From positions 44,943,098 through 45,007,097 of the forward strand of contig CM043962.1 of the NCBI GenBank assembly GCA_014529385.2: DNA of 64,000 nt. The letters run 5' to 3'. Source of the DNA: Adiantum capillus-veneris. Lineage: Eukaryota > Streptophyta > Polypodiopsida > Polypodiales > Pteridaceae. The notes below the pieces were generated by a model. The model searched no databases. It was given only the letters and a program-made list of their open reading frames with translations, and was not told the DNA's origin. The first letter of the stretch is position 1; every line of letters starts with the position of its first letter. This document shows, piece by piece, positions 1 through 14,849 of the stretch. Position numbers and translations under genes: made by a program.

Positions 1-437
1 GCGGGTCGAGCTTCGTCCTTAGCTGACATTACTTGTTAGGTGAGTTCTCGCTGTGCTGACGTCCGTCGCGGCGTATCCGTCCAACACTCAGGTATGTTTT
101 GTTTGTGCTATTGATGTAAATGTTTTATGCTTTGAGTATGGAAACTATCAGGAAGCACTTGTTCAAGTGCCCTCGAGTTGGCAAGGTCGTGGGCCACAAA
201 GGCAAGCAATGCAAGGCCTGTGACTTGTCAGATCAAGTTATGCAACAAGGTTGATCAATATTGCAATTCCAAGACGTCGACATGGCTATTTCCATAGTTT
301 GATGTTTTCATTTTGCTAGGGCAATGCTCCTAATCAATTTTTTCCAAACCCGATACACTCTTGCTATTCCATTGTTTTCCAAACTACATGGCAATGGGTG
401 CACACCGCAAGAGGTAGCTACATGCAATCGAGATGGG

Positions 438-547
438 AAGACATGCAAAAGCTATGAGCTAAAATCAAGATGGGAAAGTCCCCATCTTGAATTTGTAAGA
501 CATACAAAGGCTATGAGCCGCATTCGAGACGGGAAAAGTCCGCGTTC
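438..547 (+). repeat. Imperfect tandem duplication, 60-bp period
   Basis: Two adjacent diverged copies share the order AAGACATRCAAA, GCTATGAG, RAGAYGGGAAA, AGTCC. The first starts near 438 and the second near 498. They belong to the GCTATGAG repeat family seen across the first 3.3 kb. Confidence 0.5.
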
Positions 548-1725
548 TAGCTTGAGAAGTCGACAGGGATTTCTCTTTGTCGCATTCTGGATCTTCATTG
601 TTGCTCGTATATGGTCCCTCGACAAAGTTTTCCAGAGGTTTTGTCAATTGAGACAAATTTATCTAGTCAAGGACAACCGTAATCAAGCTAAGTAGGTACA
701 CATTCATACCTTGCACGTATTTGTTTGCTTCGCAATATGATGTACAAGTAGACAAAGTCCATTTTTTGTGCATGATCGACAAGATCGAGTCTCTTTGCCA
801 TGAGAATCTGTCGTCAATAGCATTTGTTGGCAATGAGGCCAGACATAGTTCTATGAAGCAAGGCTTCATTTTATACATCTTTCATTGAAGCTGGCCACGT
901 TTGGCATCTGCTATGACCATACAAAATTGGAAAGAAATAGGCAATGTGTTTGCAGGTTATTTCATTATGTACCAGACGGGTGTATAGGATATACAAGGGC
1001 GTTTGTGCAGATATGGCTATGAGCCGTTTTGGAATGAGTTTTTCCTTCCAAATTTCATGCAAACTGGTTGCAGCAACAACGACTAGGTTAGCCAAGTTTA
1101 AGTTTTTCTTGTTTTTCCCTGTTTACACTTTACATGGCAATTACTGTCATTATGCAAAGCAAAGTGCTTTGGCAATTTTAGAAGAAGCAAGGCTTCGGGG
1201 AACGGGAAAAATAGGGAATATCAGCTCACAGAATCCCTACCAGTCTAAACTATGCAAGGCACTTATGGTTTTGGTTCTCACGTCTCAGGCCATCACTCTC
1301 TGCAAGGGCTTACAATTCTGCATGCAAGGCATGCTAGTGAGGTGGATTCAATTCTACCGCTTCATGTATTACGCTTCCGTTATCACACTCGCAACTCTAT
1401 CAAGGACAAACTAAGTAATGGATTGTTTAATATGTTGGTTGCTATCAACACACAACAACACTAAAAGGAAGCTAAATCTAGGACTTATTTTACGGGCAAA
1501 GTGCCAATGCTAAGTTGTCCTCATACAATCACGACCCCTGCATGGTAGGTGGGTCGGAATAATTTTTCACTTTTTCTGTTACCTCTCTCGATGAGAGAAT
1601 CATACCGAAAAACTGGGGAATGCTTATACGATAAGCTACAATTTAGGCATAAGATGCGTAAGAGCACATAGCTTGGGTACACACTCTATAACCTTAAGGA
1701 AAGTTCCTCAGCCCAGCATGCTCTT

Positions 1726-1726
<1 letters not shown>

Positions 1727-1796
<70 letters not shown>
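1727..1796. repeat. (CT)n microsatellite
   Basis: About 35 uninterrupted CT units, visible directly. It is the first of many TC/GA arrays in the window. Confidence 0.98.
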
Positions 1797-1797
<1 letters not shown>

Positions 1798-2685
1798 AGG
1801 GAATAATCAAAATCTTCTAAGAAGCTTTTGATACCTGTTTTGCTCGTGAGTCAGCCTGAGCCAAGGTGCTCTAACTCTCAGCTAAAACGTGGCTAAGATG
1901 CTACTCAAATTAGTCTTCATCGGTTTGACCAATGAACACTAATTTTCATAATGGCTATGAGCCACACTGGCTAAGAGCCATTACCAAGCCAAGGGTAAGA
2001 CCTAACTATTGGCATTCTTTGGGTGATTCTTTTCAAGATTGAACAGATCTATCCAGGGAAGTACACATCGACGTTACTGGACAACCAAGAGTCTTGTCAA
2101 TACGGATGTCTAGGGTGTCATTTTTGCATTACATGTTTTCAGTGCGACACTCAAGTTGAGTTTTTGATAATCTTCAACTCACAACAATTAATCTATACCA
2201 CGGAATCTAGAGACAGCATGGCTATTCTTACAAGCTAGGCATCTCACTTGCGTGGATTTCTTGCTCTCTTTATAGCACTACGAGTGTCTATGGCATCACA
2301 GTTTTGGGGTACGACCCAGCGGGTGTTTACTAAATCACCCCATAGGCATTCAAGATCACAGTTTGATCTATCCCCGTTGTACTTTCAAGGAAATAAGTCC
2401 GCACTCTACCAGGGGTTAGTGGACAACTTCAACTTTTTTCAAGTTGATTCTCATCATTCTGTACACGGTTGACTATGTTGGTTACCATTACCTGCTAGTT
2501 GAGCATTTCCTACAAAGGATCTTACCAAGGGGTTTGACTACGTAGATTCTACCCAACGGGCTTGGATTGCGAAGGCAACACCCAGGGTTTCCAGTGCAAT
2601 GTTGCTTGGTTTTTCATAGGTGGGAGATGTACTCCTGTGCATTTGAATACGGGTAACTCAAATTTCAGTTCAATCTCCAGGGACA

Positions 2686-2835
2686 TGCCAAGGGTAGGTC
2701 AGAACAAGTATTTTGGGCCATAGTGTCCAATGTACATTATGTTGTTATGCACCCACTTGATGTCCCAAGGGCAAGTCGAAACAAGTATTTTGGGCCGTAG
2801 TGTCCAATGTACATTATGCTGTTATGCATCCACTT
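2686..2835 (+). repeat. Tandem duplication, 77-bp period
   Basis: Two adjacent copies, 2686-2758 and 2761-2835, share ACAAGTATTTTGGGCC, TAGTGTCCAATGTACATTAT and GTTATGCAYCCACTT with few changes. The first copy opens with ATGCCAAGGGTAGG, a 14-mer also found at the LTR start at 4354. Confidence 0.85.
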
Positions 2836-4283
2836 GTCAAATTCGATCTGGCACATGTTGTCACATGGGATACAACATGGTCTAGGGACGAGGAGTTCGG
2901 TTTAGCCAGTGTGGAGCAAGGCTAATGAGGGTCCTCTCACTCCTGTTTGCAGTTACCTCCACACGCAAGTACATCTTGTACTTGTAGTATGTTCTTGTTT
3001 TAGACATCCTTAGTTGAGACATATTGCACATGCGACGAATATGAGTCTCTGGGACTGACACTGGCGCCCACTATTTCAAGTATGTGTCACAACAAGGTCC
3101 CTAGGTGCTGGTCAAATCTGTTTTCTAGACCATTTTTAGCACGAGTATCAAGAGAAATTTCAATGGCCAGAACTTGTCGGATACTTAGAATGAATTGTTA
3201 AGGTACAAGTGCTGCTAAACAACATTACAGATGGTTGTTTTACATATAGAAAGGCTATGAGTTGTTAATGAAAAAGTTTCATTGTTTATACCTAGAAGTG
3301 ATCACTATTTCACCTTCTATTATGGTTCAGACATTTCAGCAAGGCTTGCAAATGATTGCAACTAAAAGAATTTAGTTTCTTTTCAGAACTATTTACCTTC
3401 CTCTTTAATGTGTGTTAGGCGCATCACAAAGCATTGTGGATGATCATGGATATACAGGTTCGGATCTGTTTTTTGCTAACTGCATGCACACTAGGTGTTA
3501 TGGGTCCTAGTGTTTAGCAAAGGCTGATTTCGAACAGCATGCGTATTCATCAAGTTGTTGCTTATGAATCATTTTACACTCTGTGCAGTATCATTACTTT
3601 TGGGTCTACTAATCACCAATAGAGGTCATGGCTCGGTTTGTGTGTTTGTGGATTTTTCAAGTTAACCACGATGGTTATTCCGGATATTGTTGTTTCCTCA
3701 ACAAGGTTATCGATATTGTGATTCCCATTTACTAGTCATCTCGGAAGACTGTCTGTAAACCATGGGGGAAACATACCTCAGTACTGTCAGTTATCCAAGG
3801 AGATAGGCAGATTACAAAGTGTAATCTTGGGCTAAAGGATATGCAAAGTGCGTACATTAGCACCCAGCACTCCAATTAATAAAGCATTTATTGCTCTACT
3901 TGGAGTTTACTTACTATCAGATAAAGCATGTTTGCAATTAGGTTTAGTCTCTTCATGTTTAAATCAAGTTCTCAACTTTGAACACTAGTTATGGTGAGGT
4001 TGTTTACTGATGAAATTTGAGAACAAGGCAAGGACTTATACTTGACTGATGAGTTATGTCAACAAGTTACTTTCACAGAAAGTCAAAAGCGGTACTCTTT
4101 CAGGTACATCTTTGTTGTGATAACTCGTTTAAGCATGCTCATGTGCATTCAAAATGGATTCTACACACTAGATGGTTCCAAAAGGACAACAATGTGCAAA
4201 ATCATGATGTTACTCTTGATTTCATTGAACCTCCTAAAACAAACAATTGGATCCATGACGGATACCACTTTGGAAAACATTAG

Positions 4284-4349
4284 TGTTCTTTTGAAGATCC
4301 TACCACTTTTGTTTTCGCGGACGAAAACACTTCTCCAAGGGGGGAGTAA
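4284..4349 (+). pseudogene. 3' end of an LTR-retrotransposon pol frame (relic)
   Basis: A 21-codon open frame reads CSFEDPTTFVFADENTSPRG and one more E before TAA at 4347-4349. Plant LTR elements often end pol with an acidic D/E-E-N-T-S-x-x-G tail running into the polypurine tract. Here the purine run AAGGGGGGAG overlaps the last codons, and a TG dinucleotide starts a plausible LTR at 4350. Upstream translation is broken, so this is only the tail of a dead element. Whether it is Ty3 or Ty1 type cannot be decided. Confidence 0.4.
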
Positions 4350-4700
4350 TGTCATGCCAAGGGTAGGACTATAGGAGGCCACGGCCTGAGGGCCGATAGA
4401 TACACATGCGGTACAGGGGATATATATAGGAGGGCCAAGGGCCTATATATAGGTATGGTTGGGTGGTTATTGGCATGTCTATCTCCCTATGCCCTTTCAG
4501 AGCTGCTCGTGCAGAAGTGAGCTCGGTTTCCATGCTTATGGTACATGTATGCCATATGTGGACTTGTGATTGAGACGGATTGGTCTCAGAAAGGTTTATG
4601 CACTTTTGATTATTACCCACAGGTTTTGTCTTGCTTCTCTCCATCAATTGGAGAGCATTTAGTCACTTATAACTTAGCATATGACATCTGTGAATGAGAG
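4350..4700 (+). mobile_element. Probable 3' LTR of a degraded element
   Basis: The stretch begins TGTCATGCC directly after a polypurine tract and stop codon. It contains a TATA-like CCTATATATAGG at about 4440-4453, which also forms an inverted repeat with GGATATATATAGG at 4418-4430. The 3' boundary is a guess because I found no second LTR and no target duplication. A solo or old LTR with a promoter is the best reading. Confidence 0.35.
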
Positions 4701-5457
4701 ATCGAGTCTCTACTTTTTGCGCATTGCCCGAACGGCTTCATTGATGCATCTTTATGGCTGAGATTTTTTGACTTTCTCAGTTTTCATGAAAAATTCTGTC
4801 AAATTTTTCCTAGTTTCTTGCCATACTTTATGCGTATCTACAGTTTTACTCTCTAATGGCTTAGTTGTCGAGTTTGACTCCCACTTTGACAGGTTTTATC
4901 AGCTTGGAGAAGTGATCACTTATAATCTTACAATTATTCCATAGGTGCCTAAAAGCTTTGCAATACATATAGTGGAAACACTTATTAGACCAATGTTCTT
5001 TGGATTTTCATTTTATACACCAGGTCTCTAATTTCCCGAAGGGAAGTGTGGTCCTAGAGATCTCAGAGGTCTATTTGGACAACTCATCAATTTTCATACT
5101 TCACAGTTCACACCCCCTTAATCTCACTCTTGGATGTGTCTTCTAACTCCTTGTCATCCAAAGAACTAGAGATGGTTGACAAATCTTCAATTGTAGACTC
5201 ACAGGAGCTGAAACTTAGATTCCCTCGCCAGCCCTTCTTCTTCTTGGCCTACTGCTCCAGTTTCAAATATTTTTGCACCACATCATTAAATTTTTTGGTA
5301 GGTGCCGATACCTCCTGTTCTTCAAGATTCTTGCTCCTGAACCCACTTAAGAACCCTCACATATGCTTCTATGATGGTAGCTCATTCAATTGTCTAGTTA
5401 GCTCTTATATCTTCTCTACATAGATTCTAATTGAAAGCTTACCTAGCTAGGTTTTAT
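4700..5457. other. Non-coding; downstream part of a gag-like relic on minus
   Basis: No intact gene. The minus-strand reading of 5120-5420 has short gag-like stretches in shifting frames that continue the relic at 5458-5640. Nothing else is recognised. Confidence 0.4.
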
Positions 5458-5640
5458 CCAGTTTTAGATATCCTCATTCCCTTGGTTGTCAATATATTCT
5501 AGCAACAAAGATTTCTTCAGCTTGCTATATGTTTCGAGCTTATATGCTGGAAAATGATAATACCATTTTTGGCATCTTTCATCTTCATCTCTATCTTTGA
5601 GACCTACATACTGCTCAAAAGCTTGAATGTGAAATTTGGA
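5458..5640 (-). pseudogene. Gag-like relic of a retrotransposon
   Basis: The minus strand is open for 60 codons and reads SKFHIQAFEQYVGLKDRDED, ERCQKWYYHFPAYKLETYSK and then a K/L-rich helix ending at a stop. The spacing of W, hydrophobic and charged residues resembles the helical core of LTR-element Gag. A further fragment with WQEVHDLAIAFPTF lies just upstream (5640-5720) in another frame, so at least one frameshift is present. No partner pol was found. Assignment to Gag is by resemblance only. Confidence 0.35.
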
Positions 5641-5759
5641 GCATCTCTTTAGCTACCTTTGAAAGTAGGAAATGCTATCGCTAGATCATGGACCTCTTGC
5701 CATGTCTGGATTTTTTATGATGATCTGATTCCCTCTCCACGTCATTTAGACTTTGCATG

Positions 5760-6785
5760 ACTCTTAGATTCTTTCTCCCATCATCTAGGTTTTTCCTCAT
5801 GGTTAGTATCTACCTCCCATCTCTTAGGTCTAACATCGTAGTCCTCATTGGTTTTTAACACTATGTTGGTTTCTTTTCCTCAACTTGGTTTTTTGTCTTT
5901 GATTTTGATCATCTATGCCTGCGTTTGTCTACATTGTTGGTGTCAGTATGGTCTTTGGCTTTTGCCTTTCCTAGCTAAATGACAAGAACCATGTGAATGA
6001 GAGTGTCTTTCAACTCTTTATGAATGTCTTCTACAAGAATGCGTTGAGTGTTCAGAGGTTCAAAATTCCTCACCACCCCCAATACCTAGATTTCCTTCGG
6101 TTTCTTTGTCCTAAGAGTGAAACTGCTCATCATAGCCCTACCTTGATTCATCTACTATTATAGTGATGTGATCTTGATTTTTGGTAAACATTGTGGCAGC
6201 TCTTCTTCCTCACATTGATGAATGATGTATAGACATTGTTACTGGTTGACTGGATTTGAGTTCGAACTAGGAGACCGACTCGTGTTAAGAGCTTTAGCTC
6301 AACATCATGATTGCCCAAAATGGAATGAGCTAGATCGCTTAAAAAGTTTTCAGAGTGAGATGCCAGATATTAGGTCAGATCAAACAGACAGAATCAGACT
6401 TTAGATGACTTGGTACCAAAATTCATATAGATGACTGGACTGAATTGAAACACTTTAGATCATAAGACAGGGAATGAGACAACTAAAAATGTGCAGTCAA
6501 ATTTATAATGAAGTTCATATTACAATGGTACAACTCAAACTTTGAAATGATTGACTAAAAGATACAAGCAACACAACGACTGGCTCTCAAGTACAAGATA
6601 CAAATGAGTAAAGTAGCATGGCCTCCAAAATAGTATTAGTACATCCTATTAATAGGTATCTGCATCGAACTCTGACTGGTTGGAACGGTCTTATAGTATA
6701 ATGTCACTGATGGTAACTCTATGAGGTAACTCAAATAGCTTCTAGGTAGACTCCTGTAACATGTAGTTCAACATTAACTACCTTC
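5760..6785. other. Non-coding stretch
   Basis: No supported gene. The site TTGGTACCAA near 6411 resembles a minus-strand primer-binding site next to the gag relic, but no LTR pair supports it. Confidence 0.4.
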
Positions 6786-9349
<2,564 letters not shown>

Positions 9350-9600
9350 GTATTATCCACATCTTTTTAGTTAAGTTTAAGCTTAGTAAACATCAAGAAA
9401 AGAAGCTTGTCTCTAAGCAACTAGTATTACCATTTTCCTAGTTATGGTTGAGGTTAGGTAGAGTCAAGGTAAGATAGCAAGTATCCAAGTAGCATCTGTA
9501 TCTTAGGATGCTTTTTCACACGACCAAGCTATACGATAGTAAGCTAGGATCAAAATGTTAGTATGTTAGTAGTAGTATTTAGGTTGAGGCTTCCAAACTA
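9350..9600 (+). repeat. Diverged repeat, copy 1 (left flank of Copia A)
   Basis: This sequence aligns in the same orientation with 15040-15290 on the other side of Copia A. Shared blocks include AGTCAAGGTAAGA, AGCAAG, CCAAG, AGGATGCTTT, TCACAC, ACCAAGC and AGGTTGAGGCT. Divergence is considerable. Confidence 0.6.
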
Positions 9601-9611
9601 TGCATGAACCT

Positions 9612-9831
9612 TGACGTCACAGAGCGGAGCGTGGATCGACTCACACACACCCACACACAGAGATACACAAAGAGCTTACACAGTACGCAGAGAATTCGTT
9701 TGAATGGTTATCTCCCAAACTTTATTATCCACAAAAGTATATGTGAGTATATACAAAGAGTTAGTGATAAGTGGTTAGGTGGGCGGGCGGCCATATCCGT
9801 ATAAGAGGCCACTTGGGCTGTAATCCCAACA
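9612..9831 (-). repeat. Copia A 3' LTR
   Basis: 220 bp ending in the terminal dinucleotides TG and CA. It matches 14621-14844 over almost its whole length. On the minus strand the purine tract AAGTGGGAGGT (about 9832-9842) lies immediately upstream and would prime plus-strand synthesis. Confidence 0.95.
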
Positions 9832-9915
9832 ACCTCCCACTTAAAGTCCAATGTGGCACTTTAAGTAACTGTAAATCTATGAACATAAATGTACAAAGAT
9901 TTACATGGCTGCCAT

Positions 9916-12900
9916 TTATCCAATGCCCAATAACTCATGACAATGCACAAAGCCCTCTCCTGGAAGTCCCTTTGTGAGTAGATCAGCGGGATTGTCCTTG
10001 GTGTGGATCTTTAGCAATTGTATCTGCTTGTATTCAAGTACTTCCCTAATGAAGTGAAATTTCACATCAATATGCTTAGTCTTCGAATGGAACACTGGAT
10101 TCTTTGCCAATTGTATAGCACTTTGACTATCACAATATAACTCTGGCATATCTACTTTGATTTCCAAGTCTACTACCAATCTACCAAGCCAAATAGATTC
10201 TTTGCATGCCTCATTTGTTGCAACATACTCAGCTTCTGTAGTAGACTGTGTAATACAATCTTGTAATCGAGATCGCCATGATATGGCACCTCCAGCCAAT
10301 GTACAGACATAGCCTGATGTAGGTCTCCTCTTATCCAAGTCTCCTGCATAATCTAAGTCAGTGTATCCTCTGACACTCAAATCCTGAGTACCATAGCATA
10401 TGCGCATACTCTTTGTATGTTTTAAGTATCTCATGATACCTTTCACTGCCTCCCAATGTTCTTGCCAAGATTTGACATATATCTGCTAACCACTCCCACT
10501 GCAAATGCAATATCCGGACGTGTAGCAATCATTGCATACATCAAACTCCCACATGCAGACGCATATGGCACCGTATCCATTTCAAGCTTTTCCACCTCAG
10601 ACTGTGGGCAATCTTGGTTGCTTAGTTTCACGTATGACGGCAATGGTGTCATCAATGCCTTTCCCTTGCCCATATGGAAACGTTGCAACACCTTGTCAAT
10701 ATACTCTTCCTGAGATAAGTAAAGCATCTTCTTTGACCTATCTCGCTGGATACGCATACCCAGTATATGACTGGCCTCATTCATGTCTTTCATGTCAAAA
10801 ACCTTTGCCATTTTTGACTTAAGAGCTGAAATGTCTACCATTTGTCTACCAGCAAGTAACATGTCATCCACATACAAGATGAGGATTATCAAGCTACCAT
10901 CCTTAGCTTGTCGAGTATATAGGCAATGATCTGTCTCACCTATCTTGTATCCTTGAGAAAGCATAAATTGGTGAAACTTCTCTATGTCATAGAAACTCTT
11001 TCTCAAATGACATACCAATTGCTCTTTGCCTTTCTCAACATACCCTTCTGGCTGCTGCATATAAACCTCCTCGTGCAAATCTCCATGAAGAAATGCCGTT
11101 TTCACATCCATCTGATGTAAATACAAATCATGTTTGGCAACCAAAGCAAGTACACTTCTCAATGTTGCCATTTTGACAACTGGTGAAAAGACTTCATCAA
11201 AATCTATTCCGTGTTCGTGCTTAAAACCCTTAGCAACCAACCGTGCTTTGTATTTTGGTTGTCCATCATGAGGAGTAAGCTTATACATGTAAACCCACTT
11301 ACAAGGTAGAGCTTTCTTTCCCTCTGACAAATGAACCAAATCCCACGTTTGATTCTTATGCAGAGCCGTCATCTCTGATTGCATGGCCAACTGCCATTTT
11401 TTCGAGTCAACCACTTGTAATGACTCCTTGTAACAAGATGGTTCTCCGCAATCCGTGAGCATGACATAATTTAGAGATGGCACATAACGATCAGGTGGTT
11501 TGGAGACACGCTCAGAACGTCTCACCACAACTGATTCTGCCTCTCTAGCCACTATAGGTTGTTCCTGAGCCTGACCATGCTGTCTTGATGTGTTAGCACT
11601 AGGTCCATCTCCCTGAAGACAACTCTTCTGATCTCCTCTGTCTTCTCTGGCTTAGCGTGAAACTTGGATTCATTGAAATGCACATCATTGCTACGAATAA
11701 CTTTTCTGGACTCAGGATCCCAAAGCCGGTAACCCATCTCACCCGATTCTCCGTAGCCAAGAAATATACACTTCTTGCTCTTTGGTTCTAACTTATTCCT
11801 AAACTCCTTAGGAATATGGCTATAAGCTTCACAACCAAAGACTCTGAGATGCTTATATGAAGGAGTCTTTCCTGTCCATAGCATCTCGGCCACTGCTTCC
11901 CTCTCCAAAACTCTACTAGGAGATCTATTGATCAAATGGATTGTTGTAACCATTGCTTCCGCCCAAAATCCATAAGGCAACTCAGCATTTGACAACATGC
12001 TTCTGACCTTCTCTTGTATGGTCCTATTCATACGTTCTGCAACTCCATTTTGTGAAGGATTGTATGGTGCAGTAAGTTCCCGCTTTATCCCTTTTGCTTC
12101 ACAAAAGTCTTGAAACGCTTTGGAAATGTACTCTCCACCATTGTCAGTTCTCAAGCACTTAGCTTCTGACCACTCTGATTCTCCACAAGTTGTAAGAATG
12201 TCTTAAAGACCTTGAGCACCTCATCCTTGTGCTTCAAGAAGTAAACCCATACTTTGCGAGAATAGTCATCTATAAAGGTCCAAAAGTACGATGCTCCCCC
12301 TAGTGACAAACTAGGCATTGGTCCGCATAGATCACTGTGCACAAGAGCTAACCGTTCGTCCCTACGATTCCTCTTTGATCTGTGCGGTTCCTGTGTTTTC
12401 TTACCATAAACACAATGCTCACAAAACTCGAAAACTTGAAATGAAAATCCAGGCAAATAACCATAATGAGAGAGTATTTCCATTCCTCTTTTTGACATAT
12501 GTCCCAGCCTATGATGCCACAGTGACACAATTGGCTGCTCAATCACATTAATTACATGGTTTTTAACCTCTGAAACATGTAAAGTGTACAGAGTTCCTGA
12601 CTTGCTTCTGAACCATAAAGAAGAGCCATTCTGAAACTTCAACTGCACATCTCCCACTCCAAGTATGTCACAAACCTGCTCATTGCCAAGTCTGGCATAA
12701 TCTTTAGTAGTCACATATGATGTAAACCACTCTTTGTGCGGAGAAACATGTAAAGATGCCCCTGAGTCAATAATCCAATCACTCATAGCATGTCCATCCT
12801 CTGCATTCAAGAAAATAGAATCAAGATTGCTTGTGAGGAAGATGTCACCAGCTGCTATACCAGAATCACTGTCTGAACCAGATCCTGTGACATTCACCTC

Positions 12901-13558
12901 TTCAATCTTCACCGGACTCTTCTTTTCATCGTGCTTAGAACTGTTTGTTTGCCTTTTTCTTGTTTCCACTTCGTACAGTCTCTCTTCATGTGACCCTTCT
13001 TGCCACAATGGTAGCATTCTATGTAATCCTTTGACTTCGAGTCATGAGATTTACTTCGGTTTTGTGCCTTCTTACCCTTCTTCTCTTTAGACTGTTGTCT
13101 CCCTCGAACGACCAAATCACTATTGCCTTTGTCTTTGTCAATGTTCTTTCTGTTTACTTCCTCTGTGAGCAAGCTACCTTCTACATTGGCACTTGTAAGA
13201 CCTTCTGGTGCAACAGAATTACTTAACACTGTGCGAAACGGATCCCAACTGTCTGGCAAAGTGATTAAGAGAAACATAGCCTTCACTGAATCTGGAAAGA
13301 CTATCTCCAGTACTGTTCTTCTGCTACGTTGAAGTAAACATTTTTTGCCAGTGTCAGCATGATTATGGAACAAGCTAACTCGCCAAGCTCTTCCCACTCA
13401 TCTTCAGCCATACCTTTTGGTCTCTCCCCTTTGAGCTTCAGTGGCTTCACTTGTTTTTTCTGCACCAAAACCTGCCAAATCTGCTTCTTCCAGAATGGAA
13501 AGTTTGTGCCATCTAGCTTCTTTATGTTGTAAAGAGTTTCACTTTAAGAAGATGCCAT
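9916..13558 (-). pseudogene. Copia A gag-pol polyprotein (broken)
   Basis: On the minus strand a Gag start at 13558 is followed by a CCHC knuckle (CYHCGKKGHMKRDC), protease (DSGASLH), integrase (HSDLCGPM, TDNGGEY, NGVAERMNR), RT (YVDDML) and RNase H to a stop at 9916. Damage seen: an in-frame TAA five codons into gag; frameshifts in gag (about 13.32 kb), after the knuckle (about 12.97 kb), in integrase (about 12.15 kb), before RT (about 11.55 kb) and before RNase H (about 10.45 kb); and a short in-frame deletion in RT that removes the region around the usual YGLKQ motif. The pieces overlap by a few bases, as expected for small indels. The product would have copied and integrated the element. 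It cannot do so now. Confidence 0.9.
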
Positions 13559-14608
13559 ATCTGCCAAACTGTTTACTAATGGGAAAAATCCGGCAGAGTT
13601 TCCCCTGTAAACTGGCCTCTGTACACAATAAACAAGCTGTAAACAACAAGCTGAACACCTCTTCTCAAGAACTGTCAGTATTTTGAAAAATTTTGACAGA
13701 GTCTCCCCTGTAAACTGAGCTCTAGAAACCAAAAGATAGCTCAAAAACAACCATAAACAGCTGACCAGTGACAAATCTAGAAATCTCTGTAATATGCTAT
13801 CCTGTAAGCATACACTATCTCCTGTCTAGGCGATGACAGAACCTGTATCTATCTCAAGACTGAACTCTGAACAATGCCTCAACGGCCTGACGCATAAGAT
13901 GCAATCCAGTGTCTACACAAAGTCATACATCCTATGGGATAAAAGTCACCGAAGAGGATGCATGTAGAGGGGAACTCTAGCAACCTAATCCACCTCACAC
14001 TGGGTAACCCAGCCCCTAGTTCTTGGCTTCAAAAAAACCTCACACATGACCCTCACAAATGGCTCAGCAAATTGCCCAGAACTAGCATACATCCTACAAT
14101 AGACCAATCACTGTCCTATGACCGCTGCGGCAGTCTGTCTACTAACATGACTCACAACTAGCAAACCCACAATCACAGTACATCAATCTACAATACATGC
14201 CAGTGGTGTCAAGCCGTCGTATGGCCACACCTCCCCTGGAACCTGGCAAGCACAAGAAGTAGCAATGCAGACTGCAATATATATATCTGATGATATATAT
14301 GTGTACCTAATCTATAGATGATGCTTTGAAGACTAATGAGTGATGTATGTCGATGCCGATATTGATGCCGACCACCTCCTGCTTGCCAATCTACACAAGA
14401 CGGGTTTCTTTGCGACTGAAACCTATCTTCTGATGTAGTGCTCAAAACGAAATTCTGAGGGCATAAATAGCTTCAAAAGGGAGGTAAAACTGCAGGTCGC
14501 CTGACGGAAATGCTCCCGAAACGTTGAGTGTGAATTTCCAAGCTCCGGATCCAGAATCTTCCTGAAAAGTGCGCGCATGCGAATACGCAAAACCGCATTG
14601 CACCTCTC
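13559..14608 (-). other. Copia A 5' leader (long, non-coding)
   Basis: About 1.05 kb separates the primer-binding site from the gag start, against about 0.38 kb in Copia B and 0.35 kb in Copia C. It contains a direct repeat (13593-13620 and 13696-13723, sharing TCCCCTGTAAACTG). A block at 14450-14545 resembles the leader of Copia B. No gene is recognised in the extra sequence. Confidence 0.7.
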
Positions 14609-14618
14609 TTTGATACCA
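14609..14618 (-). promoter_or_regulatory. Copia A primer-binding site
   Basis: The plus strand reads TTTGATACCA, two bases from the LTR. The minus strand therefore reads TGGTATCAAA. It resembles the initiator-Met tRNA site TGGTATCAGAGC used by most plant Copia elements, with changes in its distal half. Confidence 0.8.
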
Positions 14619-14620
14619 AT

Positions 14621-14844
14621 TGAAGTCGCGGACCGGAGCGTGGATCGACTCACACACACACACACAGATCCACAAAGAGCTTAGAGCTTACACAGTACGC
14701 AGAGAATTCGTTTGAAGGGTTATCTCCCAAACCTTATTATCCACAAAAGTATATGTGAGTATATACAAAGAGTTAGTGATAAGTGAGTTAGGTGGGCGGG
14801 CGGCCATATCCGTATAAGAGGCCACTTGGGCTTTAATTCCAACA
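14621..14844 (-). repeat. Copia A 5' LTR
   Basis: 224 bp, homologous to 9612-9831, and adjoining the primer-binding site on the interior side and the target duplication AACCT on the outside. Differences from the 3' LTR include a duplicated AGAGCTT and a shorter CA run. Confidence 0.95.
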
Positions 14845-14849
14845 AACCT

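Larger units (their letters stand above)
1..4283. other. Non-coding, degraded repeat DNA
   Basis: I recognise no gene here. The short open frames overlap one another on both strands and carry no family motif. The stretch is AT-rich. The phrase GCTATGAG recurs at about 451, 510, 1016, 1954 and 3254, which suggests descent from a repetitive unit. It lies directly upstream of an LTR-element 3' end on the plus strand (4284-4349), so it may be the decayed or non-autonomous interior of that element. That is inference. Confidence 0.5.
9612..14844 (-). mobile_element. Copia A: full-length Ty1/copia retrotransposon (inactive)
   Basis: The element has LTRs at 9612-9831 and 14621-14844. It is flanked by a perfect 5-bp target duplication AACCT (9607-9611 and 14845-14849). 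A minus-strand primer-binding site adjoins the right LTR and a purine tract adjoins the left one. The LTRs differ at about ten sites plus three indels, so this is the oldest of the three complete Copia insertions. Gag-pol carries several disabling changes. The order gag, protease, integrase, RT, RNase H defines Ty1/copia. The RNase H region (ISWRSRLQ, STTEAEYVA) resembles the Tork/TNT1-like branch, a tentative assignment. Confidence 0.95.

Noticed and set aside
2686-4700. A possible LTR pair (ATGCCAAGGGTAGG at 2685 and 4354) with TGGCGCCC near 3064 as primer-binding site
   Set aside because: Beyond the shared 14-mer the two sequences do not align, so they are not LTRs of one element.
6405-6420. 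TTGGTACCAA as a primer-binding site of a minus-strand element with the gag relic at 5.5 kb
   Set aside because: It is a short palindrome, no LTR begins next to it, and no second LTR was found.
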